Positions 20,350 through 30,137 of a stretch of DNA of 64,000 nt are shown here, in pieces. Origin of the DNA: Chelatococcus composti (lineage in GTDB: Bacteria > Pseudomonadota > Alphaproteobacteria > Rhizobiales > Beijerinckiaceae); NCBI RefSeq assembly GCF_014201415.1, contig NZ_JACHEH010000006.1, forward strand, positions 62,001-126,000. Direction: 5' to 3'. Within the stretch, counting starts at the first letter, position 1. Each line of letters starts with the position of its first letter. The notes below the pieces were generated by a model. That model made no database searches, was not told the origin of the DNA, and saw nothing but the letters and a program-made list of their open reading frames with translations. Both the position numbers and the translations under genes were made by a program.

Positions 20350-23300
20350 CTACTTCTTGTCGTCCCGTGCCTCGAGCTGCTGCTTGAGGACGAGCAGCTT
20401 GGCGAACGGCGAGTTCGGGTCGGGCGCGCGCTCGCTGCGCTGGTCCTGCCGGCGCTCGCCACGCCCTTCCCCCGGCTTGCCGCGGCGTGGCCCGCCGTCG
20501 GCGCGTTTCTCGGGGCGCCCGTCGGCCGGTCCGCCGTTGCGCGGCTGAGCGGGACGCATCGGTCCGCGCACCGCCGGCTTTTCCGGGCGACCTGATGCGC
20601 CCTCGCGTGGTGCCTCGCCACGGCCGTGGCGACGGCCGCGCTTGTCGGCACCCTGCCGCTGCTGCGCGTGGTGGTGATGCCGGTGCGGCCGCCAGACCTC
20701 GATGAGCGCGGGCTCGGCCGGCTCTTCGGCGGCGCCCGCCTGTGCCTGAGGCTCCTGCTCTTCTGCCAGTTGTGCGACGCCTTCCGTGGCTTGCTGCGCC
20801 TCGGCGGCGGCCTCCGCAGACCCGGTGACGACGGCTTCCGCCCCGGCGGCCGGCGCGGCCGCTACGGCCTCGGCAGTCGCTTCCTGCTCGTCCGCCTGCG
20901 TGGCGGCGTCCTCCGTTCCCTCGGCCTGCGACGCCGTGGCATCCTCACCCGCCTGGTCGCCTTCCGTGGACGCAGTGCCCTCCGGTGGCGTGATCTGGCG
21001 GGGCGCCGGCACGAGCGGCACGGTGATCGCCGGGCCTGGGCGGCGGTCCATGACATAGCCGAGCGCCTTCAAGATCGACGAGAAATCCTCGCCCGAGCAG
21101 CCGACGAGAGACGTCATGGTCACGGTGACGACGAAACCGTCACCATCGGCCGCGCCGGGCGGCGGCTCGCCGGGCGTCGTGCCGGGCCGGTAGGCGATGG
21201 CCGGCCGGATGAGGTCGGCGAGACGCTCGAGGATGTCGACACGCACCGCCCGCCCGCCACAGACGCGGAAGCCGGCGGCGCGATAGAGCGCCTTCGGCAC
21301 CTCGGGGTCCACGGGGATTGACGTGCGCCCGGAGGCGGCAAGATGGGGGATGTCGTCGAGCCCCTTGATGTCGAGGCCGCCGTGCTTGAGCGCCCAGAGC
21401 TGCGCGGCGAGCGCCCGCGGCGCCGGCTTCAGCAGCTGCGGCAGGTAGAGGTGGTAGGCACCGAAGCGCACGCCCATGCGCCGCAGGGCACCACGCTGCT
21501 CCTGGTCGAGCCCCTTCACCTCCTGCGCCACGCGCGCCCTGTCCAGCACGCCGAGGGATTCGGCGATCTGGAAGGCGATGCCACGGGCGATGCCGGTGAG
21601 CTCGTTCGCCTCCTCGAGGGCAATGAGCGGCCCGAGCAGCCTGGCGATGTAGGACTTGAGCCACAGGTCCAGCCGCTGCTCCACCTTCTCGCGTGCCGGG
21701 CCGGTCAGGTGCTCGTCGGACAGGATGCGCAGGCGCGGGCCCAGCAGCTTCTCGCCGGGGATGAGCCGCGCCACCGCCTCGCCCATCCAGCGCACGACAC
21801 CGTCGTTCGCGAGCACGAACGTGTCGTCGCCGGAATTGGCGAGGCGCTCGGCGCGCATCTCGATCTCGCCGGCCAGCGCCTTCTGTGCCGCGGCCCGCAG
21901 GGCCTTGGCCTCAGTGCCATCAGCCTGCGGGTCTGCAGCGAACTGAAATCCGTGGAGCTGGCCCACGTGCTGGCCTTCGACCAGGACGTCCCCAGCGGCG
22001 GTGACTTCCGCTTCAAGCATCGCATTCTCTCTCAAACGCCGCATCAGGACACTGGTGCGCCGGTCGACAAACCGGCTCGCCAGGCGCTCGTGCAGCGCAT
22101 CTGACAGCTTGTCCTCTACCTGACGGGTTCGCGCCTGCCAATGCTCCGGATCGGTCAACCAGTCGGGACGGTTTGCGACGAACGTCCAAGTGCGTACCTG
22201 TGCGATGCGTGCAGACAGCGTGTCGATGTCACCATCAGTGCGATCGACGAGTCGCACCTGCCGGGCGAACCAGTCCTCCGCTAGCACGCCGTTGCGGATG
22301 AGATCGCGGTAAATCGTGATGACGAGGTCGGCGTGGGCGGCTGACGCCACGCGCCGGTAGTCCGGCACCTGGCAGACCTCCCACAGCCGCTCCACTGCCG
22401 CGCGCGAGCTTGCGAGCTGGCGCACCTCGGGATCGCGGGCGGCGATCTCGAGCGCCGCCTCGTCCTCGGCGGTGGGCGCCCGCGCCAGCCCATCCTCGCG
22501 CGGCGGCATGGCGAGGCTGCGCTGCAGGGCGGCAACTGAGGAAAAGTCGAGCTCCGGGTTGCGCCACTGGAGCATGCGCACCGGCTCGAAGGCATGGTCC
22601 TCGAGCGCCGCGACAAGCTCGGCGTCGAAGGGCGGGCAGCGGCCGGTCGTGCCGAAGGTGCCGTCGCGCATGTGGCGGCCGGCGCGGCCCGCGATCTGGC
22701 CGAACTCGGCAGGCGTCAGCCGGCGGAAGCCATAGCCGTCGAACTTGCGCTCGGCGGCGAAGGCGACATGGTCGACGTCGAGGTTGAGGCCCATGCCGAT
22801 GGCATCGGTGGCGACGAGATAGTCGACGTCGCCGGACTGGTAGAGCTCCACCTGGGCGTTGCGCGTGCGCGGGCTCAGGGCCCCGAGCACGACCGCCGCC
22901 CCGCCCTTCTGCCGGCGGATGAGTTCGGCGACCGCATAGACCTCCTCGGCCGAAAAGGCGACGATGGCCGAGCGGCGCGGCAGGCGCGTGATCTTCTTCT
23001 CGCCGGCGTAGGTGAGCTGCGACAGGCGCGGCCGGGAGATGATGTTGGCGCCGGGCAGCAGCTTCTCGACGAGCGGGCGCATGGTGGCCGCACCGATGAT
23101 CAGCGTCTCGGAGCGGCCGCGCTGGTTGAGCAGCCGGTCGGTGAAGACGTGGCCGCGCTCGAAGTCGCTGGCAAGCTGGATCTCGTCGATGGCACAGAAA
23201 TCCACGTCGAGATCGCGCGGCATGGCCTCCACAGTCGCCACCCAGTAGCGGGCGCGTGGCGGCTTGATCTTTTCCTCACCCGTGACGAGGGCCACCTTGT

Positions 23301-23490
23301 CGACGCCGGCACGCTCGACGAGGCGGCCATAGACCTCCCGCGCCAGGAGGCGCAGCGGCAGGCCGATGACGCCGCTCTCGTGCGCCAGCATGCGCTCGAT
23401 GGCGAGATGCGTCTTGCCCGTATTGGTGGGTCCGAGGACGGCGGTAACGCCCCGGGCGCGCACGGAAGGCGGCAACGATCGAAACAGCAT
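20350..23490 (-). CDS. SUV3-like ATP-dependent RNA helicase
   Basis: This 1046-aa superfamily 2 helicase is of the type related to mitochondrial SUV3. The N-terminal helicase core has motif I GPTNTGKT at 20-27, motif II DEIQ at 102-105, and C-terminal helicase motifs including TDAIGMGLNLDVDHV and QIAGRAGRH. Unlike SUV3, it continues with a long alpha-helical middle region (~300-800). The tail from ~800 starts with Ala/Glu/Gln-rich acidic sequence and ends with a basic Arg/Gly/Pro/His-rich part (HRHHHHAQQRQG, GRGERRQDQRSER). The tail is probably disordered and may bind RNA or partner proteins. SUV3 works with exonucleases in RNA decay; the same is inferred here. Confidence 0.88.
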   Translation of the reverse strand: MLFRSLPPSVRARGVTAVLGPTNTGKTHLAIERMLAHESGVIGLPLRLLAREVYGRLVERAGVDKVALVTGEEKIKPPRARYWVATVEAMPRDLDVDFCAIDEIQLASDFERGHVFTDRLLNQRGRSETLIIGAATMRPLVEKLLPGANIISRPRLSQLTYAGEKKITRLPRRSAIVAFSAEEVYAVAELIRRQKGGAAVVLGALSPRTRNAQVELYQSGDVDYLVATDAIGMGLNLDVDHVAFAAERKFDGYGFRRLTPAEFGQIAGRAGRHMRDGTFGTTGRCPPFDAELVAALEDHAFEPVRMLQWRNPELDFSSVAALQRSLAMPPREDGLARAPTAEDEAALEIAARDPEVRQLASSRAAVERLWEVCQVPDYRRVASAAHADLVITIYRDLIRNGVLAEDWFARQVRLVDRTDGDIDTLSARIAQVRTWTFVANRPDWLTDPEHWQARTRQVEDKLSDALHERLASRFVDRRTSVLMRRLRENAMLEAEVTAAGDVLVEGQHVGQLHGFQFAADPQADGTEAKALRAAAQKALAGEIEMRAERLANSGDDTFVLANDGVVRWMGEAVARLIPGEKLLGPRLRILSDEHLTGPAREKVEQRLDLWLKSYIARLLGPLIALEEANELTGIARGIAFQIAESLGVLDRARVAQEVKGLDQEQRGALRRMGVRFGAYHLYLPQLLKPAPRALAAQLWALKHGGLDIKGLDDIPHLAASGRTSIPVDPEVPKALYRAAGFRVCGGRAVRVDILERLADLIRPAIAYRPGTTPGEPPPGAADGDGFVVTVTMTSLVGCSGEDFSSILKALGYVMDRRPGPAITVPLVPAPRQITPPEGTASTEGDQAGEDATASQAEGTEDAATQADEQEATAEAVAAAPAAGAEAVVTGSAEAAAEAQQATEGVAQLAEEQEPQAQAGAAEEPAEPALIEVWRPHRHHHHAQQRQGADKRGRRHGRGEAPREGASGRPEKPAVRGPMRPAQPRNGGPADGRPEKRADGGPRRGKPGEGRGERRQDQRSERAPDPNSPFAKLLVLKQQLEARDDKK

Positions 23491-24049
23491 GCGATCCCGA
23501 CTACGACAAACAATCCTGCGTCGCGGAGCCTGACCCCGGTACCCTCCTGTACCACAGTGGCACGCCTGCCCGCGCGCTTTTTAACGATGCGAACCTTCCG
23601 AGAACGAAATGCGCCCGAATCGCTGACGCACACAGAATCAGGATTCGTTCGCTACGATATATGGTGGTCGCCAAGGCCCTCCACCACAATGGTCGCCGAT
23701 ACCCCTTCCCCACGGCAGGACGAAGGCCCCGGAATGGTTAATGCGCCGGATCCCGCCCGAACGGAAAGGCGTTAACGCACCGGAGCGGCACCGCTGGCCT
23801 GGTGTTAACGATCGGGCTGAAACGAGAACAGAGATGCGACGAATCAGTGCGGAACCGCTGTTCTCCATCCGGTCCCCACGAGATATCGTGGCCCGCCCGC
23901 CCGACGGCCACAAGCGGCCCGACAACGCGAGCCGAACGCGGAGGCGAAAGACGGCCGCCCGTTTACCGAACCGTGCCGGATCGGCACAGGATTCCCCGCT
24001 CGCACGCATTGCGCTTCAACGAAATCGTAAATTCGCCGTCCGTCGTGGT
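23491..24049. other. 559-nt gap upstream of the helicase with clustered GANTC and TTAA sites
   Basis: No convincing coding frame is present. The helicase promoter should lie in the left part. Three GANTC sequences (23617-23621, 23635-23639, 23642-23646) fall within 30 bp and a fourth is at 23841-23845. Three TTAA boxes at 23738, 23772 and 23805 are about 33-34 bp apart, and the first two share the extended form TTAAtGCgCCGGA / TTAAcGCaCCGGA. These could be regulator or methylation sites. The right part (23850-24049), downstream of the DUF3108 gene, shows nothing clear. Confidence 0.45.
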
Positions 24050-24964
24050 TCAGTTCTGGGCCCGCACCGGCGACATGTCCCGGCCGAGGGGAACGCCGTC
24101 CATCGTCAGGCTCGTCGCCTCGATCTCGCTGAGGCCGATGGGCGTGCGCACGGAGATGCGGTAGGGCATGAACAGGCGCGTGCCGGCCAGCGGCGCGAGC
24201 CACACCTGCATGTCCCTGTTCTCCTCCATGAACTTCGTCACCTTGCGGTTGGCGCGATGCCCCGCGATGGCAGAATAGCGCACGTCACAGACGGCAACGG
24301 GGCCCTGGTAGCCGACGCCCTTTATGGTGCGCACCGTCCGCGGCGTCAGGGTAATGTCGTAGCGGGCCGCCCCGTCGAAGATGGGCAGGGTGCGCCGGCA
24401 GGCGCTCTGGCCCACGCTTGCCGCGTTCGCCGGAGACAGCGTGGCGCCGACCGGCATCAGCAGGGCGCTGACCGGGTCGAGCACGTTACGCCGGTGCTCA
24501 TCGGTGACAGCGATTCGGTCAGGATGCGGCTCGATCTCCGGGTTGATCTCGACAGCCTGCACCACGCCGCCGGACATGGCCATGCGCACAGTGATGGATT
24601 TTTCCGATCCCGCAGTGGTGATGGCGAAGGTTTTAGGGGCGGGGCGGGTGTCCGTGAGGCTGCCCGTCGCCGTGGCGGCACCCTTGCCGCCGGTCATGAC
24701 GCCGGCAAGGCCTGTGAGCTTGGCCCAGATCGACAGGTCATAGCGATCGCCGTCGATCTGCGCCTTGAGCGTGGCGACGCCGATCTTGAAACCCATCAGG
24801 GAGATGTCGTATCGCGCCTCAAGGTTGCCGGCGGCAGCCGGCGACAGCAAGGCGACGAGCGCCAGGGAGGCGCCGACAGGCGCGGGAAGACGCGCCCTGC
24901 CCAAGCCAGAGCGGCACAGCATGCGGGGAAGGGACTTCCACCGCCTCGTTCGGTTGCGCTGCAT
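24050..24964 (-). CDS. DUF3108 domain-containing protein, predicted exported
   Basis: This 304-aa protein has a basic N-terminus and a hydrophobic signal (ASLALVALLSPAAAG, ~30-45) followed by a DUF3108 domain: LEARYDISLMGFKIGVATLKA, a beta-rich barrel-like body, DPVSALLMP, an ICxVRY-like segment (AVCDVRYSAIAGH) and a terminal LSEIEATSL. DUF3108 proteins are periplasmic or envelope proteins of unknown function with a lipocalin-like predicted fold. The ATG at 24964 was chosen; frames extend further upstream without a good leader. It diverges from rpmB, a conserved arrangement in Rhizobiales. Confidence 0.82.
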   Translation of the reverse strand: MQRNRTRRWKSLPRMLCRSGLGRARLPAPVGASLALVALLSPAAAGNLEARYDISLMGFKIGVATLKAQIDGDRYDLSIWAKLTGLAGVMTGGKGAATATGSLTDTRPAPKTFAITTAGSEKSITVRMAMSGGVVQAVEINPEIEPHPDRIAVTDEHRRNVLDPVSALLMPVGATLSPANAASVGQSACRRTLPIFDGAARYDITLTPRTVRTIKGVGYQGPVAVCDVRYSAIAGHRANRKVTKFMEENRDMQVWLAPLAGTRLFMPYRISVRTPIGLSEIEATSLTMDGVPLGRDMSPVRAQN

Positions 24965-25061
24965 GTCGAACCCCGGATGCCCGCTGTCCTTACTGGCTCG
25001 CGAATCAGTCCGAATCGTGGCGCTTCCCCCCCCGTTTGGCGAGATGGCCGTCTTCACGTCC

Positions 25062-25091
25062 TTGACGAGCACCTGAGAAGTCCACTATACA
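25062..25091 (+). promoter_or_regulatory. Sigma-70-type promoter of rpmB
   Basis: TTGACG (25062-25067) and TATACA (25086-25091) are separated by 18 nt, giving near-consensus -35 and -10 boxes about 105 nt upstream of the rpmB start. Two GAATC sites (25002-25006, 25012-25016) lie just upstream. Confidence 0.75.
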
Positions 25092-25194
25092 CCCGCGACT
25101 TTCTCGGGACATGTGGTGCCCAGCCGCCGGCGACGGTTGCCGGTCAAGGGGCTTTGCCTGGTCGGCGGCACCTGTAGCGTTGAGGACGATAATC

Positions 25195-25485
25195 ATGGCA
25201 CGCCGTTGTGAACTGACGGGCAAGGCGGTTCTGACCGGCCACCTCGTGAGCCACTCGAACCGCAAGACCAAGCGCCGGTTCCTGCCGAACCTGTGCAACG
25301 TCACGCTGCAGTCGGATGCGCTCGGCCGCGCCGTTCGCCTGCGCATCGCCGCCTCCGCCCTGCGCTCTGTCGAGCACCGCGGCGGCCTCGATGCCTTCCT
25401 GCTCAAGGCGGCCGACAGCGAGCTGTCGCAGGGTGCTCGCGCGCTGAAGCGCGAGGTCGAGAAGAAGCTCGCCGCCGCACAGTAA
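25195..25485 (+). CDS. rpmB: 50S ribosomal protein L28
   Basis: L28 is a 96-aa protein of the large ribosomal subunit. The sequence starts [20 protein letters not shown] and continues with [18 protein letters not shown], the family signature, then the alpha-helical C-terminus typical of alphaproteobacterial L28. It has its own near-consensus promoter and is closed by a strong terminator, so it is expressed separately from the divergent DUF3108 gene. Confidence 0.98.
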   Translation: MARRCELTGKAVLTGHLVSHSNRKTKRRFLPNLCNVTLQSDALGRAVRLRIAASALRSVEHRGGLDAFLLKAADSELSQGARALKREVEKKLAAAQ

Positions 25486-25508
25486 GGCCCGACGCGTCAG
25501 CCTTCCCG

Positions 25509-25537
25509 CGGGCGGCTCCGGCCGCCCGTTTGCGTTT
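25509..25537 (+). terminator. Rho-independent terminator of rpmB
   Basis: CGGGCGGC (25509-25516), loop TCCG, GCCGCCCG (25521-25528) and TTTGCGTTT form a perfect 8-bp hairpin with a T-rich tail, 24 nt after the rpmB stop. Confidence 0.88.
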
Positions 25538-25564
25538 AGACACCCGCGACGACGGGAGCCGGTC

Positions 25565-26188
25565 ATGGAGCACGCGCGAGGCCTTTTCCTGAAGGTGCAG
25601 GCACGCCGCCTGTGGGCGCCCGTCATCGCCATGGCGCTCGTCGTCCTCGCCTCCAACGTGGCGGTGCAGTATCCCTTCACGACCTGGGGGCTCGAGGACT
25701 ACCTGACCTGGGGCGCCTTCACCTATCCGGTCGCCTTCCTCGTCACCGACCTGACCAACCGCCGCTACGGCGCGTCGGCAGCGCGGCTGCTGGTCGTCGC
25801 GGGCTTTGTGGTGGCGCTTGCTGCCTCCGTCGTCGCGGCGACCCCGCGCATCGCCTTCGCGTCCGGCACCGCCTTCCTCGTCGGGCAGCTTCTCGACATC
25901 GGCGTATTCAACCGCCTGCGCCGGCTCGCCTGGTGGAAGGCGCCGCTGACCGGCAGCCTCGTCGGCTCGGCGCTCGACACGGCGCTGTTCTTCACGCTCG
26001 CCTTCGCGGGCGACGTGACCGACCTTGCCACCTATGGCGCCGGCGCGCTGACCGCGACCGTTCCCGTGTGGATCGGCTGGGCGGTTTGCGACTTTCTCGT
26101 CAAGGTCGCGATGGCTCTCGCCATGCTGGTGCCCTACGGCGCGCTGCTGGGCATCGTGCGCCCCGTCGTCGAGGCCCGCGCCTCCTGA
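25565..26188 (+). CDS. yhhQ: Queuosine precursor transporter (YhhQ/VUT family)
   Basis: This 207-aa integral membrane protein of the vitamin-uptake-transporter-like family has about six helices. Family landmarks are LASNVAVQYPF, TYPVAFLVTDLTNRRYG, FLVGQLLDIGVFNRLRR and GSALDTALFFTLAF. E. coli YhhQ imports the queuosine precursors preQ0/preQ1 for tRNA modification; substrate assignment here is by family. It lies after the rpmB terminator and converges on the phytase-like gene with only 4 nt between stops. Confidence 0.9.
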   Translation: MEHARGLFLKVQARRLWAPVIAMALVVLASNVAVQYPFTTWGLEDYLTWGAFTYPVAFLVTDLTNRRYGASAARLLVVAGFVVALAASVVAATPRIAFASGTAFLVGQLLDIGVFNRLRRLAWWKAPLTGSLVGSALDTALFFTLAFAGDVTDLATYGAGALTATVPVWIGWAVCDFLVKVAMALAMLVPYGALLGIVRPVVEARAS

Positions 26189-26192
26189 CGCG

Positions 26193-27221
26193 CTATGGCG
26201 TGAGGGCAAACTCCAGCAGCAGCGTGCGCTGGAGCATCGAGAAATTGTCGTCGGAGATGAGGGTGAGAACGATCTCGCCCCCCGCGCCGCGGCGGACGGC
26301 GAGGCCCTCCATGTTGTCGATCTCGCAGCCGTTGTCCGCCTCGATCAGCCGCGTGCCGTCCAGGGTAGCGCCAGGCACGAGGGCCCGCGCCTCAATGTGC
26401 CGGATGCGCATGCCGATGCTGAAGGGCGGCACGTAGCGCCGCTCGAGCACGACAAGATCGCCTCCGGGCAGGAAAGCGAGGTCCGTCACGTCGAAACCGT
26501 CCCGTCGGCGGAGGGTGAACCGGCCGGGGCGACGCCCGCCGATCATGAAGCCGGCTGTCTCGTCCTCGCCCGAACGCTCGGCGATGGCCACGATGGCGCC
26601 GGCCACGGGGCTGCCCTGCGGCGCCACCCCGAGGGCCTCGAGCCCGCGGTTGCGGCGCAGGTGCCGCACCTCGGCCGGCACGGCGAGCTGTCTGGCGCGG
26701 GCGGCGATGCCCGATCGTGCCCAGTCGAAGGAAAGGATCTGGTGGACGCGCTCGACGCCGACATAGGCGGTGCCGCCGGCAATCGTGAGGCTCTCGGTAT
26801 CGTAGGCCGGGGTTGCTGCCAGAGGCTCGCCGTTACCGGCCAGCATCGGCGCCATCACCGCCTCGGCGAGGCCGACGACGTGATCGCCCTCGCGCAGTGG
26901 TCGCGCCACGAGCCACTCGGCCGCGTCCGAGATCGCGACGAGTCGTCCGTCGCCGGCATAGTCGAGGCTGGAGAAGCCGCCGAACCCTTCATAGCTCGCG
27001 CTGAGCTTCAGTCCGCCGAGGAAGGTGAGGTCGCCGAAGCGCCGGCGGTCGGGATCGCCGGGGCGGAAGGCATCGATGCGGTGCGCCTCGATGTCGAGGC
27101 GCACGGGCCCTTCCGGCACCGGCGGGCGGGCGCTGACACGGCGAAGGCCGCAGGCAGCGAGCCCGGCAACCGCCAGCCCGCCCCCGAGCAGGGCGCGGCG
27201 AGTCGGCCGCGGCAGCCTCAT
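26193..27221 (-). CDS. Esterase-like activity of phytase family protein, exported
   Basis: This 342-aa protein has an N-terminal signal with a possible Tat or lipobox character ([22 protein letters not shown] at 8-9, Cys at ~27). A beta-propeller-like domain of the phytase-like esterase family follows, with segments [50 protein letters not shown], and a C-terminal [14 protein letters not shown]. The exact substrate is unknown. Its ATG overlaps the cobT stop (ATGA), so it is the last gene of the cobS-cobT operon, an arrangement common in Rhizobiales though the functional link to cobalamin is unclear. Confidence 0.85.
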   Translation of the reverse strand: MRLPRPTRRALLGGGLAVAGLAACGLRRVSARPPVPEGPVRLDIEAHRIDAFRPGDPDRRRFGDLTFLGGLKLSASYEGFGGFSSLDYAGDGRLVAISDAAEWLVARPLREGDHVVGLAEAVMAPMLAGNGEPLAATPAYDTESLTIAGGTAYVGVERVHQILSFDWARSGIAARARQLAVPAEVRHLRRNRGLEALGVAPQGSPVAGAIVAIAERSGEDETAGFMIGGRRPGRFTLRRRDGFDVTDLAFLPGGDLVVLERRYVPPFSIGMRIRHIEARALVPGATLDGTRLIEADNGCEIDNMEGLAVRRGAGGEIVLTLISDDNFSMLQRTLLLEFALTP

Positions 27222-29128
27222 GCGTGCAGGCGCTGGCGCTGGCGGCGGCCCCTTGCCGGCGCGGCGCGGCTCGCCGTCTCGTCGAACAGCTCGGCCAGCT
27301 TCTCCGTCATCGCGCCGCCGAGTTCCTCGGCATCGACGATGGTCACCGCCCGGCGGTAGTAGCGGGTGACGTCGTGGCCGATACCGATGGCGATCAGCTC
27401 GACCGGCGAACGCTCCTCGATCTCGGCGATGACATGGCGCAGGTGCCGCTCGAGATAGTTGCCGGGATTGACCGAGAGTGTCGAATCGTCGACCGGCGCG
27501 CCATCCGAGATCACCATGAGGATGCGCCGCTGCTCGGGCCGCGCCAGGAGGCGCTTGTGCGCCCAGTCCAGCGCCTCGCCGTCGATATTCTCCTTGAGCA
27601 GGCCCTCGCGCATCATCAGGCCAAGGTTGCGCCGGGCACGGCGCCAGGGCGCGTCGGCCGCCTTGTAGATGATGTGGCGCAGATCGTTGAGGCGGCCAGG
27701 GTTGGCCGGCTTGCCGGACTGCAGCCACAGCTCGCGGCTCTGCCCGCCCTTCCAGGCGCGCGTCGTGAAGCCGAGGATCTCCACCTTGACGCCGCAGCGC
27801 TCCAGCGTGCGGGCGAGAACGTCCGCACAGGTCGCGGCGACGGTGATCGGGCGCCCGCGCATGGAGCCCGAATTGTCAATGAGCAGGGTCACCACGGTGT
27901 CGCGGAAGTCGGTGTCCTTCTCGCGCTTGAAGGAGAGCGGCTGGAACGGGTCCGTCACCACGCGCGGCAGGCGCGCGGGGTCGAGCATGCCCTCCTCGAG
28001 GTCGAACTCCCAGGCGCGGTTCTGCTGGGCGAGCAGCCGCCGCTGCAGGCGGTTGGCGAGGCGGGCGACGACGCCCTGCAGGTTGGCGAGCTGCTTGTCG
28101 AGATAGCTGCGCAGCCGCGCCAGCTCCTCGGCGTCGCACAGGTCCTCAGCGGCAACCGTTTCGTCGAAGCGCGTCGAGAAGGCCTTGTACTCGGGGCCAC
28201 GCGGCTCGTTGGAGAGTGAGGTCGGGGGGCGTCTCGCTTCCCCCGCATCATCTGCCTCGGCCAGCTCGCCATCGTCGGCCATCTCGCCGGCGGGCGCCTC
28301 GGCGGCCTCGCTCTCGCCGTCCTCCAGATCATCCTGCACGGCGTCGGCGGACGCCTCGCTCTCGCCGCCATCCTCCTGCGCCTGGCGCTCGCCTTCGCCC
28401 TCGTTCTGGTCCTGCCGCTGCTCGGAGCTGTCCTGGCTGTCGTCGTCCGTCTCGTCCTCGGCGTCGAGATCGGTCTCGTCGATCATGTCGAGGCTGACGA
28501 GGATGTCGCGCACGCCGCGGGCGAACGCGCGCTGGTCCTCCAGCGAGGCCGCCAGCCTGTCGAGCTCGCGGCTCGCCTTGTCCTCGATCACGTCGCGCCA
28601 GAGGTCGACAAGCTTGCGCGCCGAGGGCGGCGGACGCAGGCCCGTCAGCCGCTCGCGCACGATCAGGGCGACCGCCTCCTCGATAGGGGCGTCGCTGCGG
28701 TCGACGACATCCTGCATGTGGGCGCGCTGGCAGCGGTCCTCCAGCATGGCCGTGAGATTGGCGGCGACACCGCTCATGCGGCGGGCGCCGATGGCCTCCA
28801 CGCGCGCCTGCTCCACCGCGTCGAACAGCGCCCGCGCCTGCTGCCCGCTGGGGGCCAAGCGGCGGTGCACCTCCTCGTCATGGCAGGCAAGGCGCAGCGC
28901 CATGGCATCGGCGTGGCCGCGCAGAACGGCAGCGTCCGCCTCGCTCATGCGGCGCGGCGGCTCCGGCAGGCGAGCTCGCTCGCCGACGAGGGCCGGCCGG
29001 TCCACGGCGAAGGTGATGTCGAGATCCGGCCGCCGGGCCATGGCCTTCATGGCGCCGGAAACGGCGCGCTTCAGCGGCTCGCTCGGCGCCTCCTTCGACG
29101 TGGCAGGCTTGCGGTTAGAGATGCTCAC
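27218..29128 (-). CDS. cobT: Aerobic cobaltochelatase subunit CobT
   Basis: CobT and CobS form the AAA+-like chaperone part of the CobNST cobaltochelatase, which inserts Co2+ into hydrogenobyrinate a,c-diamide in aerobic cobalamin synthesis. The 636-aa protein has an N-terminal domain (~1-210) and a long acidic Glu/Asp/Gln-rich stretch (~215-310). The C-terminal von Willebrand A domain carries the MIDAS motif DNSGSM near residue 420 and the later segments [13 protein letters not shown] and [12 protein letters not shown]. The start is a GTG with AGAGGGG upstream. It is 22 nt after cobS. CobN is not in this window. Confidence 0.95.
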   Translation of the reverse strand: MSISNRKPATSKEAPSEPLKRAVSGAMKAMARRPDLDITFAVDRPALVGERARLPEPPRRMSEADAAVLRGHADAMALRLACHDEEVHRRLAPSGQQARALFDAVEQARVEAIGARRMSGVAANLTAMLEDRCQRAHMQDVVDRSDAPIEEAVALIVRERLTGLRPPPSARKLVDLWRDVIEDKASRELDRLAASLEDQRAFARGVRDILVSLDMIDETDLDAEDETDDDSQDSSEQRQDQNEGEGERQAQEDGGESEASADAVQDDLEDGESEAAEAPAGEMADDGELAEADDAGEARRPPTSLSNEPRGPEYKAFSTRFDETVAAEDLCDAEELARLRSYLDKQLANLQGVVARLANRLQRRLLAQQNRAWEFDLEEGMLDPARLPRVVTDPFQPLSFKREKDTDFRDTVVTLLIDNSGSMRGRPITVAATCADVLARTLERCGVKVEILGFTTRAWKGGQSRELWLQSGKPANPGRLNDLRHIIYKAADAPWRRARRNLGLMMREGLLKENIDGEALDWAHKRLLARPEQRRILMVISDGAPVDDSTLSVNPGNYLERHLRHVIAEIEERSPVELIAIGIGHDVTRYYRRAVTIVDAEELGGAMTEKLAELFDETASRAAPARGRRQRQRLHA

Positions 29129-29150
29129 GGCGCTGCCCCTCTGGCCGTCC

Positions 29151-30137
29151 TCAGCTCAGGGCGAAGTTGACGGCCGATTCCGGCAGGTCCTTGCCGAAGC
29201 ACCGCTGGTAGAACTCCGCCACCAGCGGACGCTCCAGCTCGTCGCACTTGTTGAGGAAGGTGACACGGAACGCAAAGCCGATGTCGCCGAAGATGTCGGC
29301 GTTCTCGGCCCAAGTGATGACCGTGCGGGGGCTCATCACCGTCGACAGGTCGCCGTTGATGAAGGCATTGCGCGTCAGGTCTGCCACCCGCACCATCTTG
29401 TTGACGATGTCGCGGCCCTCGTCGTTCTGGTAGTGCTTGGCCTTGGCCAGGACGATCGCCACCTCCCTGTCGTGCGGCAGATAGTTCAGCGTCGTCACGA
29501 TCGACCAGCGGTCCATCTGGCCCTGGTTGATCTGCTGGGTGCCGTGATAGAGGCCGGAGGTATCGCCGAGACCGATCGTATTGGCCGTCGCGAACAGGCG
29601 GAAGGCCGGATGCGGGCGGATGACGCGCTTCTGGTCGAGCAGCGTCAGCTTGCCCGAGACCTCGAGCACCCGCTGGATGACGAACATCACGTCCGGGCGG
29701 CCGGCGTCATATTCATCGAAGACGAGGGCCACGTTGTTCTGCAGCGCCCAGGGCAGGATGCCGTCCTGGAACTCCGTGACCTGCTTGCCCTCCTTGAGCA
29801 CGATCGCGTCCTTGCCGACGAGGTCCACGCGGCTGACGTGGCTGTCGAGGTTCACGCGCACGCAGGGCCAGTTGAGGCGAGCCGCGACCTGCTCGATATG
29901 CGTCGACTTGCCGGTGCCGTGATAACCGGTGACCATGACGCGGCGGTTGCGCGCGAAGCCCGCGAGGATGGCGAGCGTCGTCTCGCGGTCAAAGAGATAG
30001 TCGGGGTCAAGGTCGGGCACGTGTTCGTCGGGCTTGGAATAAGCCGGCACCTCCAGATCGGTATCGATGCCGAACACCTGCCGCACGGACAGCTTCATAT
30101 CGGGCAGGTTAGCGCCCGTATCGGTGGTCGCTTGCAT
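29151..30137 (-). CDS. cobS: Aerobic cobaltochelatase subunit CobS
   Basis: CobS is the AAA+ ATPase subunit of the CobNST cobaltochelatase. The 328-aa protein has a short N-terminal region ([17 protein letters not shown]), Walker A GYHGTGKS at 71-78, Walker [13 protein letters not shown] and the sensor segment [14 protein letters not shown]. It lies directly upstream of cobT with 22 nt between. No cobalamin riboswitch was recognised in the 160 nt upstream, so regulation is not evident. Confidence 0.96.
   Translation of the reverse strand: MQATTDTGANLPDMKLSVRQVFGIDTDLEVPAYSKPDEHVPDLDPDYLFDRETTLAILAGFARNRRVMVTGYHGTGKSTHIEQVAARLNWPCVRVNLDSHVSRVDLVGKDAIVLKEGKQVTEFQDGILPWALQNNVALVFDEYDAGRPDVMFVIQRVLEVSGKLTLLDQKRVIRPHPAFRLFATANTIGLGDTSGLYHGTQQINQGQMDRWSIVTTLNYLPHDREVAIVLAKAKHYQNDEGRDIVNKMVRVADLTRNAFINGDLSTVMSPRTVITWAENADIFGDIGFAFRVTFLNKCDELERPLVAEFYQRCFGKDLPESAVNFALS

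Noticed and set aside
23638-24009. 123-aa minus-strand open frame in the helicase upstream gap.
   Set aside because: No ribosome-binding site, Arg/Gly/Ser-rich composition and overlap with the TTAA repeats; treated as chance.
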